Shown here in pieces: positions 17,646-26,743 of a DNA stretch of 40,030 bases. The DNA lies in contig CAMART010000029.1 of assembly GCA_945860705.1 (NCBI GenBank), positions 1-40,030 of the forward strand, given 5' to 3'. The stretch's first letter is position 1; each line of letters opens with the position of its first letter. The notes beneath the pieces are model-generated. The model made no database searches and was not told where the DNA came from. It worked only from the letters and a program-made list of their open reading frames with translations. A program made the translations under genes and the position numbers. Source of the stretch: Chitinophaga pinensis (lineage in GTDB: Bacteria; Bacteroidota; Bacteroidia; Chitinophagales; CAMDFR01).

Positions 17646-18878
17646 TTACGCTGCTTTCAGCATATGAATCTTAGACTTATTGAGTTTTTCTGCTGCTATA
17701 TCTTTCGTTACTTCGAAAGCTTTCACATCACTCATAGATGGAAGTTCGTACATAATATCGGTCATGATAGCCTCACATATAGAACGAAGTCCTCTTGCGC
17801 CCAATTTATATTCAATAGATTTTTCTACTATATACTCTAGTGTATCTTCTGGAAACTCTAGCTTCACTCCTTCCATTTTCATCAATTTTTTATATTGTTT
17901 GATGAGTGAGTTTTTAGGCTCCGTAAGTATGGCTCTGAGTGTTTTTTTGTCTAATGGATTTAGGTGCGAAAGTACAGGCAAACGACCTATCAACTCTGGT
18001 ATAAGTCCAAACTGACGCAGGTCTGAAGGATTGATATATTGAAGCATATTCGCTTCATCTATTTCATTTCCTTTTATACCTTTATTAAATCCAATAACTC
18101 CTGTTTTTAGTCTATTGGAGATGATTCGTTCTATACCATCAAATGCACCACCACAAATAAATAAGATATTAGTAGTATCTACTTTTACCATTTTCTGTTC
18201 AGGGTGTTTTCTTCCTCCCTGAGGTGGTACTAATACTTCACTACCTTCCAATAATTTAAGCATGGCTTGTTGTACGCCTTCACCACTCACATCTCTAGTG
18301 ATGCTTGGGTTATCGCTTTTTCTAGCTACTTTATCTATTTCGTCTATGTATATGATTCCTTTTTGAGCTGCTTCTACATCATAGTTGCATACTTGAAGCA
18401 AACGACTCAATATACTTTCTACATCTTCGCCTACGTAACCTGCCTCTGTAAATACAGTAGCATCAACTATAGTAAATGGAACATTAAGAAACTTAGCAAT
18501 AGAACGAGCTAATAATGTTTTGCCTGTACCGGTACTACCTGTAAGGATTATATTAGATTTTTCTATTTCAATTCCATCTTCTTCTACTGACTGATTTAGT
18601 CTTTTGTAGTGATTGTATACAGCTACTGACAATACTTTTTTTGCATCGTTTTGACCGATTACATATTGATCTAGAAATTTTACAATCTCTTTTGGTTTTA
18701 TAGATTTACCCAAAGTAAATTTGTATTTACTTTGTTTTTGACTAAGCTCCTCTGTGATGATTTGCTGTGCTTGAGCCACACATACTTCGCATATATGACT
18801 ATCTATACCCGCTATTAATATTTGGGTTTCAGATTTTCTTCTATTGCAAAATGAGCAAGTTTGTTCTTGTTTAGCCAA
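17646..18878 (-). CDS. clpX: ATP-dependent unfoldase ClpX
   Basis: A 410-residue AAA+ ATPase that unfolds substrates and feeds them to ClpP. The N-terminal zinc-binding domain has C8, C11, C30 and C33. The ATPase has Walker A GSTGTGKT (about 114-121), the pore loop in [10 protein letters not shown], Walker [10 protein letters not shown], an arginine-finger region and sensor 2 in [14 protein letters not shown]. The ClpP-docking loop appears as GFNKGIKG (the canonical form is IGF). Third gene of tig-clpP-clpX, with 38 bp to clpP. Confidence 0.97.
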   Translation of the reverse strand: MAKQEQTCSFCNRRKSETQILIAGIDSHICEVCVAQAQQIITEELSQKQSKYKFTLGKSIKPKEIVKFLDQYVIGQNDAKKVLSVAVYNHYKRLNQSVEEDGIEIEKSNIILTGSTGTGKTLLARSIAKFLNVPFTIVDATVFTEAGYVGEDVESILSRLLQVCNYDVEAAQKGIIYIDEIDKVARKSDNPSITRDVSGEGVQQAMLKLLEGSEVLVPPQGGRKHPEQKMVKVDTTNILFICGGAFDGIERIISNRLKTGVIGFNKGIKGNEIDEANMLQYINPSDLRQFGLIPELIGRLPVLSHLNPLDKKTLRAILTEPKNSLIKQYKKLMKMEGVKLEFPEDTLEYIVEKSIEYKLGARGLRSICEAIMTDIMYELPSMSDVKAFEVTKDIAAEKLNKSKIHMLKAA

Positions 18879-18916
18879 TTTATGTATCCTTTTTTTGTAA
18901 AATTAATTATTAAAAA

Positions 18917-19621
18917 TTAAAATTCTTCTTCGTCTTTTGTTTTTTTATGGCTTCTTACTAATACTTCATCTATCAACCCATATTCTTTAGCTTCTGAAGC
19001 TATCATCCAGTAATCTCTTTCCGAATCTTTTGCTACTTTATCATATGGCTGACCGCTATGTTCAGAAATGATATCGTATAATTCTTTTTTAATTTTTTTG
19101 ATTTCATTTACAGTAATCATGATATCTGTAGCTTGACCACCAGCACCACCTAATGGCTGATGTATCATCACTCTACTGTGTTTTAGAGCTGTACGTTTAC
19201 CTTTAGCACCACCACATAAAAGTACTGCTGCCATAGATGCTGCTATACCTGTACAGATAGTAGCCACATCTGGATTGATATAATTGATAGTATCATAAAT
19301 CCCTAGACCAGCGTAAACTTCACCACCTGGGCTATTTACATATATTTGAATGTCTGAGTTAGCATCTGCACTTTCTAAAAATAATAATTGTGCTTCTATA
19401 ATATTAGCTATATAATCATCTATAGGTGTACCTAAGAATATAATTCTATCCATCATCAATCTAGAAAAAACATCTACTTCTCTAAAATTCATAGGACGTT
19501 CTTCGATAACCGTACGAGTCATGTTTGTAATAGCTGACGTATACTTTTCCAAGTGCATATTGCTTATACCCTTGTCCTTGGTTGCGTATGATTTAAATTC
19601 TTTAATTAAATTGCTACTCAT
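18917..19621 (-). CDS. clpP: Clp protease proteolytic subunit ClpP
   Basis: A 234-residue serine peptidase forming the tetradecameric chamber used by ClpX. The catalytic triad is visible: Ser in GIAASMAAVLL (near 127), His in VMIHQPLGG (near 153) and Asp in SERDYWM. The N-terminus carries about 30 residues before the conserved core, so a propeptide may be removed on assembly. The acidic tail KDEEEF is unremarkable. It sits between tig and clpX, a standard arrangement, with 29 bp to tig. Confidence 0.97.
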   Translation of the reverse strand: MSSNLIKEFKSYATKDKGISNMHLEKYTSAITNMTRTVIEERPMNFREVDVFSRLMMDRIIFLGTPIDDYIANIIEAQLLFLESADANSDIQIYVNSPGGEVYAGLGIYDTINYINPDVATICTGIAASMAAVLLCGGAKGKRTALKHSRVMIHQPLGGAGGQATDIMITVNEIKKIKKELYDIISEHSGQPYDKVAKDSERDYWMIASEAKEYGLIDEVLVRSHKKTKDEEEF

Positions 19622-19650
19622 AAATTTTTATTTTTAATAGTAATAAATTT

Positions 19651-21051
19651 TTAAGAAACAGTTGCATCAGCAAGTTCAGTTTCTTGATTTACTGCTTCTA
19701 CCTTTTTATTATAATCTTCCAAAGATATAGGCTTTTCATTTATTACAATAAATTGTTTCAAATGGTTCATTACTTTTTCTTCTAAAAGCAATTCGTGTGT
19801 TTTTTGTATATGTTTCTTATCTTCCATATATCTTTTGCCAAAATTGTCTAATTGCTCATCAGGCATCTGTCCTAAACCGTACTGAATCAATTGGTTTTGA
19901 ACCATTTGTCTTGTATATTGTTTGATTTCTTCTGGAGTCACTTGCATCTCATGTTCTTTAGTCACTTTGCCTACTATCATGCTCCATTTTAGTTCTTTGG
20001 TAAACAAATCGAATTCTTTTTCTATTTGTTCGTCGCTGATAGGTTTTTCATTACTTGCTTTAATCCATCTTTTCAAAAACTCTTTAGGAAATTCCATTTC
20101 AGTTTTTTCTATCAAATCTTTAGCAAGCTCTTGCAATACTTTTCTTTCCGTAGTTTTCATGAAGTATTCTTTCACATCGCTAGTGATTTTTGCACGCATT
20201 GCTGCTTCGCTTTTTATTTCATCGCTAGGGTATGCTTGTGCAAAAAACTCTTCATTCATTTCTGCAGGCATGAGTCTATTTACATTTGAAAGGGTCATTT
20301 TATAATAACTCCCTAATGTATCATATTGTTCAGGTTTTGCATTCAATATAAATTTCATAATGTCTTCTCTCGTTTTGTCAAAAACATCAAAAACATTCAA
20401 CACGATATTATCGCCTTTTTTCAAAGCCATAAACTCTGTTTTTTTTGCTCCATCTTTTAGCATATTTACATTAAATGAAGTAGCATTGGTGAATGCTTCT
20501 TCTTTATCAGAGCCATCTTCATTTACTTCTTTTAGTTCGATGTATACGATATCATTTTCTTGTACATCTTCTGGGCTTTCGTTTTTGCCATATCTTTTGG
20601 TAAGCATTTCTACTTCTTCGTCTATCATTTTTTCATCTATTTGTATAGCTTCTTGGTCGTAGGTAGGTTTGCTATTCAAATAAGCCATTTCAAAAGATGG
20701 TTGCAATCCTATTTCATAATCAAACGAATATTCTTCTGGCTTATTGATATCTAGAGTTACTTTTTGGTCGTTTACAGGCAAAGGCTGACCAAGAATATCT
20801 AATTTATTGTCTTCTAGGTATTTGAATAATTCGTCTTGCAACAGGATATTAACTTCTTCTGCAAGGATAGAATTTCCGTATAGTTTTTTTATCATACCAG
20901 TAGGCACTTGTCCTTTTCTAAATCCTTTTATGTCTACTTTTTGTGAATGTTTTTTTAATGATTTTTCTACTAAAGGCATATAGTCTGTGGTAGAAATAGT
21001 AATCGTAATCTTATCTGTAAGTGTTGCTACGTTTTGTCTAGAAATTTGCAT
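19651..21051 (-). CDS. tig: Trigger factor chaperone
   Basis: A 466-residue ribosome-associated chaperone. The N-terminal domain has the ribosome-docking loop GFRKGQVPTGMIKKLYG (about 42-58), the GFRxGxxP signature. The middle region, where FKBP-type peptidyl-prolyl isomerase would lie (about 150-245), is divergent, as is common in Bacteroidota, so isomerase activity is doubtful. The C-terminal helical substrate-cradle domain follows. First gene of tig-clpP-clpX. I could not identify a TAnnTTTG promoter in the 143 bp before it. Confidence 0.93.
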   Translation of the reverse strand: MQISRQNVATLTDKITITISTTDYMPLVEKSLKKHSQKVDIKGFRKGQVPTGMIKKLYGNSILAEEVNILLQDELFKYLEDNKLDILGQPLPVNDQKVTLDINKPEEYSFDYEIGLQPSFEMAYLNSKPTYDQEAIQIDEKMIDEEVEMLTKRYGKNESPEDVQENDIVYIELKEVNEDGSDKEEAFTNATSFNVNMLKDGAKKTEFMALKKGDNIVLNVFDVFDKTREDIMKFILNAKPEQYDTLGSYYKMTLSNVNRLMPAEMNEEFFAQAYPSDEIKSEAAMRAKITSDVKEYFMKTTERKVLQELAKDLIEKTEMEFPKEFLKRWIKASNEKPISDEQIEKEFDLFTKELKWSMIVGKVTKEHEMQVTPEEIKQYTRQMVQNQLIQYGLGQMPDEQLDNFGKRYMEDKKHIQKTHELLLEEKVMNHLKQFIVINEKPISLEDYNKKVEAVNQETELADATVS

Positions 21052-21121
21052 GATGAAATATAATTGAATTTAATGTTATGATTATTTATTGATTTACTTA
21101 AAATCGTCTTTAAACAAAAAC

Positions 21122-21186
21122 AACCAATTTTCAAGCTCTAAAAATTTCAAAAAAATGAATGATTTAGATAACATTGAAAATTGGTT
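21122..21186 (-). terminator. Long-loop inverted repeat after tRNA-Leu
   Basis: Arms AACCAATTTTCAA (21122-21134) and TTGAAAATTGGTT (21174-21186), a perfect 13-bp stem with a 39-base AT-rich loop. On the minus strand it begins 8 bases after the tRNA-Leu CCA and is followed by GTTTTTGTTTAAAG, so it could terminate the tRNA transcript, although the loop is long. It also forms the leader region of tig. Confidence 0.45.
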
Positions 21187-21194
21187 ATCATTGA

Positions 21195-21279
21195 TGGTGC
21201 GGGTGGAGGGACTCGAACCCCCATGCCTCGCGGCGCCAGATCCTAAGTCTGGTATGTCTACCAATTTCACCACACCCGC
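21195..21279 (-). tRNA. tRNA-Leu (TAG)
   Basis: An 85-nt class II tRNA. The acceptor stem is GCGGGTG/CACCCGC with discriminator A, and the 3' CCA is encoded (21197-21195). The anticodon stem CCAGA/TCTGG encloses CTTAGGA (anticodon TAG, read UAG). A long variable arm (CGCCGCGAGGCAT region) and a T-loop with GTTCGAGTC are present. Confidence 0.96.
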
Positions 21280-21313
21280 AGTATTTTGTATATATAAGAA
21301 CAAAATTGGAGTG

Positions 21314-21321
21314 CAAAGATA
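21314..21321 (-). promoter_or_regulatory. -7 promoter element for tRNA-Leu
   Basis: The minus strand reads TATCTTTG, a full TAnnTTTG match 34 bases before the tRNA 5' end. No clear -33 element was seen. Confidence 0.45.
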
Positions 21322-21461
21322 ATGATTTTTTATTAAAAGTATAATTTTTAGATGATTTATATTTTTTTAAGATTTGACCGTTTTCTGCTCAAAATTTAGG
21401 AGTACTATTGAAAGATTTTTGCTTTTTACGAAATTTTTTTTTCTATTATTACAAACTAAAT

Positions 21462-23693
21462 ATGCCAGATAAAGTAAAAATAAATATCGAAGAAGAAAAT
21501 AAGCTGATTCTCAAAGAGTATAAGCATTTGCTTCGATCGCTCAAGCCAAAGCTGACCAGCAATAGCGAGAAAGCAGACCTGCGAAGAGCTTTTGAAATGG
21601 CTGTAGAGGCGCATAAATCTATGCGAAGAAAAAGTGGTGAACCCTACATACATCACCCAATAGCTGTAGCTCAAATAGTAGTAGATGAGATAGGTCTGGG
21701 TCCTCAATCTGCCATTTGTGCACTCTTGCATGATACTGTAGAAGATACAGATATCACACTGGAAGATATAGAAATGAATTTTGATAAACCTACTGCCAAA
21801 ATAATAGATGGACTCACCAAAATATCTGGTGCATTTGAGCTCAATATGGACACGAGCCAACAAGCAGAAAACTTCAGAAAACTTTTGCTTACACTGACAG
21901 ATGATATCCGTGTAATATTAGTAAAAATAGCTGACAGACTTCATAATATGAGAACCATGGACAGCATGGCTACTCACAAACAAATGAAGATAGCTTCTGA
22001 AACTTTATTTATCTATGCACCGCTGGCACACAGGTTAGGCTTGTACAATATAAAAACTGAACTAGAAGATTTAAGCCTCAAATACACGCAAGCAGATAAA
22101 TATAATGAAATATCGAAAAAACTTGCCGATACAAAAAAAGATAGAACTAAATATATCAATGAATTTATCCATCCTCTCAAAGAATTATTGATAGAAAAAG
22201 AATATGATTTTGAAATATATGGTAGACCAAAATCTATTTATTCTATCTACAATAAAATCACTACCAAACACGTGCCTTTTGAGGAAATATATGATTTGTT
22301 TGCTATCAGAATCATATTGGATTCTCCACTAGATGAGGAAAAAAGCGACTGCTGGGGAGTATATTCTGTGATCACTGACCTCTACAAGCCACAACCAGAA
22401 AGACTCAGAGACTGGATAAGCAATCCGAAAACGAATGGATACGAAGCACTGCATACTACAGTGATGGGACCTCAGGGCAAATGGGTAGAGGTGCAAATAC
22501 GTAGCAAACGTATGCACGAAATAGCTGAACTAGGTTTAGCAGCTCACTGGAAATATAAAGAAAATTCTCAAGACAATGCACTCGACGAATGGATAGAAAA
22601 CATCAGAGAGACCTTACAAAACCCTGATACCAATGCGCTAGATTTTGTAACCAATTTTAGACAAGAATTATTCAATGAAGAGATTTTTGTTTTTACACCA
22701 AAAGGACAACTAAAAAGACTAAAAGCTGGAGCTACAGCATTAGACTTTGCATTTGAAATACATAGCGAACTAGGACTAAAATGTATTGGAGCTAAAATAA
22801 ATCATAAACTAGTACCACTGAGCCACAAACTCAGCAATGGCGACCAGATAGAAATTCTTACTTCTAGCAAACAACTCGTAAATGAAGATTGGCTAAAATT
22901 TGTAGTGACAAGTAAAGCTATTTCTGTTATACGAAAAACACTGCAAGAAGAGAAGCGAAAACAAGCAGATTTAGGTAAAGAAACTTATGAAAAGAAACTG
23001 AAGCAGTTTGATATTCCACTTACAGATTACAACTTAGCTATAGCTGTAAAATACTATAAATATCAAAGTCCTTATGATTTTTATTTTTATATACAGACAA
23101 AAAATCTTACTCTCACAGACCTAAAAGAACTAAAACTACAAGGTGGCAAGCTGATGCTACCCAATTCTAAAATAGAGGTAAAAGAAAGCATAGAAGAAAC
23201 CGTAAAAAAAGAACTGAAAAAGAATGCGGAACTCCTCATCATGGGAGAGAGCAGTGATAAAATAGCTTATAAGTTTGCAAACTGTTGCAATCCCATACCG
23301 GGCGATGATGTTTTTGGTTTTATCACTATAAACGAAGGAATAAAAATACATAGAACTAACTGCCCGAATGCAGTGCAACTGATGAGTAAATATGACTATA
23401 GAATCGTGCGTACTAAATGGAACAAACAGCATGAAATAGCCTTCCTCACCGGAGTGAAAATAAATGGTATAGATGATGTAGGTGTCATCAATAAACTCAC
23501 TAATATCATCACTGGTCAACTAAAACTCAATATGCGCAGTATATCTTTTGATACGGATGATGGAATATTTGAAGGGAAAATAATGGTGTATGTACACAAC
23601 ATAGAACAACTCGATAGACTGATCGAAGAACTCAAAAGTCAACAAGGGATTTTTAGTGTCAGTAGAATTGCAGAAAACGAATTGGAGAAGTAA
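21462..23693 (+). CDS. Bifunctional (p)ppGpp synthetase/hydrolase
   Basis: A 743-residue long RelA/SpoT homologue for the stringent response. The hydrolase domain is intact: HHP near residue 62, HDTVEDTD near 88 and DRLHNMRT. The synthetase domain has YGRPKSIYSIYNKI, IRIILD, RLRD (the RxKD class with Lys replaced by Arg) and NGYEALHTT. A TGS domain (about 407-470), a CCNPIPGD zinc/RIS segment (near 607) and a C-terminal ACT domain complete it. I start at the ATG giving MPDKVKIN. An in-frame TTG at 21408 has AGGAG 5 bases upstream but would add 18 unusual hydrophobic residues. Its stop is 8 bp from the convergent folP stop. Confidence 0.95.
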   Translation: MPDKVKINIEEENKLILKEYKHLLRSLKPKLTSNSEKADLRRAFEMAVEAHKSMRRKSGEPYIHHPIAVAQIVVDEIGLGPQSAICALLHDTVEDTDITLEDIEMNFDKPTAKIIDGLTKISGAFELNMDTSQQAENFRKLLLTLTDDIRVILVKIADRLHNMRTMDSMATHKQMKIASETLFIYAPLAHRLGLYNIKTELEDLSLKYTQADKYNEISKKLADTKKDRTKYINEFIHPLKELLIEKEYDFEIYGRPKSIYSIYNKITTKHVPFEEIYDLFAIRIILDSPLDEEKSDCWGVYSVITDLYKPQPERLRDWISNPKTNGYEALHTTVMGPQGKWVEVQIRSKRMHEIAELGLAAHWKYKENSQDNALDEWIENIRETLQNPDTNALDFVTNFRQELFNEEIFVFTPKGQLKRLKAGATALDFAFEIHSELGLKCIGAKINHKLVPLSHKLSNGDQIEILTSSKQLVNEDWLKFVVTSKAISVIRKTLQEEKRKQADLGKETYEKKLKQFDIPLTDYNLAIAVKYYKYQSPYDFYFYIQTKNLTLTDLKELKLQGGKLMLPNSKIEVKESIEETVKKELKKNAELLIMGESSDKIAYKFANCCNPIPGDDVFGFITINEGIKIHRTNCPNAVQLMSKYDYRIVRTKWNKQHEIAFLTGVKINGIDDVGVINKLTNIITGQLKLNMRSISFDTDDGIFEGKIMVYVHNIEQLDRLIEELKSQQGIFSVSRIAENELEK

Positions 23694-23701
23694 AGTTAAA
23701 A

Positions 23702-24526
23702 TTATTTTATCTTCTCATATAACTTCACACACTCCACTGCTTCTTTTACATCATGAACTCGTAAAATAGTTGCACCGTTTTGGAGTGCAATCATATTTAA
23801 TGCTGTTGTTCCGTTTAGTGCATCATTAGGGGAAACTTCTAATATTTTACATATCATACTTTTTCTTGAAAGTCCTGCCAAAATTGGTTTGCCCAATGAT
23901 TGAAAATGGTTTAAGTTTTTTAGTAATTCAAAATTCTGTTCTACAGTTTTAGCAAAACCAAAACCAACATCAAGTATAATATTGTGAAAGTTGAACAAAG
24001 AAAGTTGTACTATTTTTTTTTCAAAATAAGAATACACTTCTTCTACAACATTATCATATTCTGTAAGAGATTGCATATTACTTGGTATACCTTTCATATG
24101 CATAGCTATGTAAGTACAATCATATTTTTTAAGCACTGAAAATATCTGCGAATCTATCTCGCCAGCACTGATATCATTTACTATACTAAACCCTTTATCT
24201 AAACAATAGTTAGCAGTTTCGCTATTAACTGTATCTATACTAAAAATCGTATGTGGAAATTCTTTAAGGATATTTTCTACTGGAATTTTCAATCTATTTA
24301 TTTCTTCACTTGCTGATATTATTTCACTGCCCGGCTTGCTACTCATAGCTCCTACGTCTATAATAGTAGCACCATCCTCTATCATTTTTTTTATATGATG
24401 AATATAATCGTGCGTATGTTTAGCACCATCATAAAAAGAGTCTGGAGTAAGATTAAGTATACCCATGACTATAGGCGTACTAAATTCTTTATTGCCCGAT
24501 GCTGTTTGTAAAGAAAAAACATACAT
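23702..24526 (-). CDS. folP: Dihydropteroate synthase
   Basis: A 274-residue cytoplasmic TIM-barrel enzyme joining 4-aminobenzoate to hydroxymethyl-dihydropterin pyrophosphate, the sulfonamide target. Motifs: MGILNLTPDSFYDG (loop 1), IIDVGAMSSKPGSE (loop 2, where many enzymes have GESTRPG; the Ser-Ser-Lys form departs from it), FSIDTVNSETA, NDISAG, MHMKG, DVGFGFAKT, AGLSRKSMI and the final RVHDV. It is the last gene of a tightly packed run, 3 bp after the M42 peptidase gene, so it is probably translated from the same mRNA. Confidence 0.95.
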   Translation of the reverse strand: MYVFSLQTASGNKEFSTPIVMGILNLTPDSFYDGAKHTHDYIHHIKKMIEDGATIIDVGAMSSKPGSEIISASEEINRLKIPVENILKEFPHTIFSIDTVNSETANYCLDKGFSIVNDISAGEIDSQIFSVLKKYDCTYIAMHMKGIPSNMQSLTEYDNVVEEVYSYFEKKIVQLSLFNFHNIILDVGFGFAKTVEQNFELLKNLNHFQSLGKPILAGLSRKSMICKILEVSPNDALNGTTALNMIALQNGATILRVHDVKEAVECVKLYEKIK

Positions 24527-24529
24527 GAA

Positions 24530-25540
24530 TTAAATCGTATTGATATAGGCCATGCACAAATCTATAGTAGCCTCTATTCCATTTTTGTGTGTACGCTCTA
24601 CACCATGCGAAGCTGCAACACCCATACCGATTAATGCCACTCTAAATTGATGTCCGGCACGCCATGCAGCACTACCATCACTTCCATAAAAAGGATATAC
24701 ATCTACACGATGAGCTATATTATTTTTTCGAGCTATGTCTACTAGCGTTTTTCTAAAACTATAATCATAAGGACCACTGCTATCTTTCGCACAGATACTG
24801 CATGCTTCTTCCACTCCTTCTACATTGCTTCCCACTACTCCCATATCTATCACGAGCATATCTTTAATGGTATTTGCATAGCCACCAGTTGCACCATGTC
24901 CTACTTCTTCATAGTTAGAAAAGAACAATTCTACAGGATAAGTTTTACCACTTTCTTTTGCACGTCGTGCTATTTCGAACAACACTAAACATCCTGCTTT
25001 ATTATCTAAATATCTAGACTTGATAAATCCACTTGGCAACTCTTCATATCGAGTATCAAAAGCAATAATATCTCCCACTGAAATACCTAATTTAGATACA
25101 TCCTCTTTTGTTTTTACCAATTCATCTATTCTGATATGCATTCCATCTGTATTGCGCTCAAGCGTACTTACTTTATTATTGGCATGTACACTCGGATTAT
25201 TTAGTAATAATGTACCTGTATAAACTTTCCCATCATGAGTATGTATTCTACAATATTCACCCTCTGCCATATTGAGCGAAAGTCCATTGAGTAGTGAAAT
25301 CTGAAGCGTACCATCAGATTTAATGCTCGAAACTATAGCACCAAGTGTATCTATATGAGTAGCTATGCTTAAAGTTGGATTTTCACCAAGACTACATGTC
25401 ACAGCACCTTTTTGGGTCAGTTTCGGGCTATAACCTAATTTACTTAGATAGTCCATACAATATTGTGCTGCATGATGTGTAAATCCTGTAGGAGAATCAA
25501 TTTCTATTAATTCTTTTAATGCATTATAATCAGTACTCAT
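24530..25540 (-). CDS. M42-family metallo-aminopeptidase
   Basis: A 336-residue cytoplasmic dinuclear-metal peptidase of the M42 (FrvX/glutamyl aminopeptidase, TET-forming) family. Putative metal ligands are in sequence order: His/Asp in ATHIDTLG, Asp in SRYLDNKAG, Glu-Glu (general base and ligand) in NYEEVGHGA, Asp in VIDMG and a final His in AASHGVERTH. Length is normal. Close members clip N-terminal residues from peptides; specificity cannot be assigned. It lies 3 bp from both neighbours, the secreted beta-propeller gene upstream and folP downstream. Confidence 0.9.
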   Translation of the reverse strand: MSTDYNALKELIEIDSPTGFTHHAAQYCMDYLSKLGYSPKLTQKGAVTCSLGENPTLSIATHIDTLGAIVSSIKSDGTLQISLLNGLSLNMAEGEYCRIHTHDGKVYTGTLLLNNPSVHANNKVSTLERNTDGMHIRIDELVKTKEDVSKLGISVGDIIAFDTRYEELPSGFIKSRYLDNKAGCLVLFEIARRAKESGKTYPVELFFSNYEEVGHGATGGYANTIKDMLVIDMGVVGSNVEGVEEACSICAKDSSGPYDYSFRKTLVDIARKNNIAHRVDVYPFYGSDGSAAWRAGHQFRVALIGMGVAASHGVERTHKNGIEATIDLCMAYINTI

Positions 25541-25543
25541 AAG

Positions 25544-26650
25544 TTATTTTTGAAATGATGTTTTAAAAGTTTTTGTATAAATACCATCACTTATAGAAAA
25601 GAGGTAAATACCATTAGACATATTATTAGTTTCAATAGTAGTATATCCATCTGCCAACTCTGCAATCGTTATTTTTCTACTTAAAATCATTTCACCTTTT
25701 ATAGAATAAATATTCAAGTTCAAATCATTTTTTGAAGAACTTGCCCATTTACATATCAAGTCATTATTTGCATTTTGAAACACATTGAAATACTGAATTG
25801 TATTAGCTGGTCTTATAGACGTATTAGTACTATCTATAGTAGTATCAACTGTAGTATCTACTACTCCAAAAAAATGAAAGGATACAGAATCTCCACTTGT
25901 GTTAGGAACAGCTAAAGTATCTGTAGCTAGATTATAATATATATCTGCTGGATTGCTCAAACCAGATACAACTTGAATAACGCTAGTCAATGCACTATCT
26001 ACTTTCAATATTCCTTGTGCACTCCAACTACTGATATAGTAGTTGTGATGATTGTCTTGCACTACACCATCAAAACTTCCAAATGTAGTAGTTCTGATAG
26101 ATGACACTGTACTATCGCTCATATTGACTGCAAATAATCCGGCATTGGTTCCCCAAGTGCAATAAACTAATCTACCTGCACTAGCATCCCAAAGAATCCC
26201 ATTGGGAGTTTTTGTACCTGTACTTGCAAAAACAGATGAAGTACTCGTAGAAAGATTTACTTTATATATTCTCTTTGCATTAAAATCAGTAACATACAAA
26301 AAACCTGAACCATCTGTACAAATTCCATTAAGAAAAGTTCCCCCTATTATCGAATGAAACATTTGAGTACCTGTAGTAGTATTATATCCTTTTACATCAC
26401 CATTAGTGCATACATATACATTATTGCCAATACATACCATGCCATAGGGTGCACTTACAGGAGATACTAGAGTAGTAGGTGTACCACCTTTTACTACATT
26501 ATATATTTTATTATCAGATGGACTCGATGCTATGTATTTATTGTTTACTGCATCATATTCTACACTCTCAGCTCCATTGACAAATGAAACTTGTGCATTC
26601 ATGTTTTTTATTAAAATAAAAACAAATAATAATTGTAAATAATATTTCAT
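25544..26650 (-). CDS. T9SS-secreted SMP-30/NHL-like beta-propeller
   Basis: A 368-residue exported protein with a signal peptide (about 1-20, MKYYLQLLFVFILIKNMNAQ). Repeated blades of the SMP-30/NHL type follow (PYGMVCIGNNVYVCTNGDV, LNGICTDGSGFLYVTDFNAKRIYKVN, PNGILWDASAGRLVYCTWG, FDGVVQDNHHNYYISSW, NPADIYYNLATDTLAVPN) with a WD/SMP-like N-G-I/P-x-G-I rhythm. The C-terminal 80 residues are a T9SS sorting domain (LNIYSIKGEMILSRKI, ending FKTSFQK). I start at the ATG with a signal peptide; the frame extends to a TTG inside the upstream terminator. First gene of the run with M42 peptidase and folP. Ligand or enzyme activity unknown. Confidence 0.82.
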   Translation of the reverse strand: MKYYLQLLFVFILIKNMNAQVSFVNGAESVEYDAVNNKYIASSPSDNKIYNVVKGGTPTTLVSPVSAPYGMVCIGNNVYVCTNGDVKGYNTTTGTQMFHSIIGGTFLNGICTDGSGFLYVTDFNAKRIYKVNLSTSTSSVFASTGTKTPNGILWDASAGRLVYCTWGTNAGLFAVNMSDSTVSSIRTTTFGSFDGVVQDNHHNYYISSWSAQGILKVDSALTSVIQVVSGLSNPADIYYNLATDTLAVPNTSGDSVSFHFFGVVDTTVDTTIDSTNTSIRPANTIQYFNVFQNANNDLICKWASSSKNDLNLNIYSIKGEMILSRKITIAELADGYTTIETNNMSNGIYLFSISDGIYTKTFKTSFQK

Positions 26651-26687
26651 AATAGTATAAGATTTAGTTCTTGTAAAACTAATTATA

Positions 26688-26721
26688 AAAAAAGCAATAC
26701 TCAAATGAGTATTGCTTTTTT
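26688..26721 (-). terminator. Terminator of the outer-membrane protein gene
   Basis: Nearly perfect 16-bp stem (AAAAAAGCAATACTCA and its complement) with a 2-base centre, 22 bp after the stop at 26744. On the minus strand it ends in a run of T followed by ATAAT. Confidence 0.85.
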
Positions 26722-26743
26722 ATTTATAAATATGGAATATTGA

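Noticed and set aside
21408-21461. TTG start for the RelA/SpoT protein
   Set aside because: AGGAG is placed suitably, but the added segment (MKDFCFLRNFFFYYYKLN) is unlike family N-termini. Kept only as an alternative.
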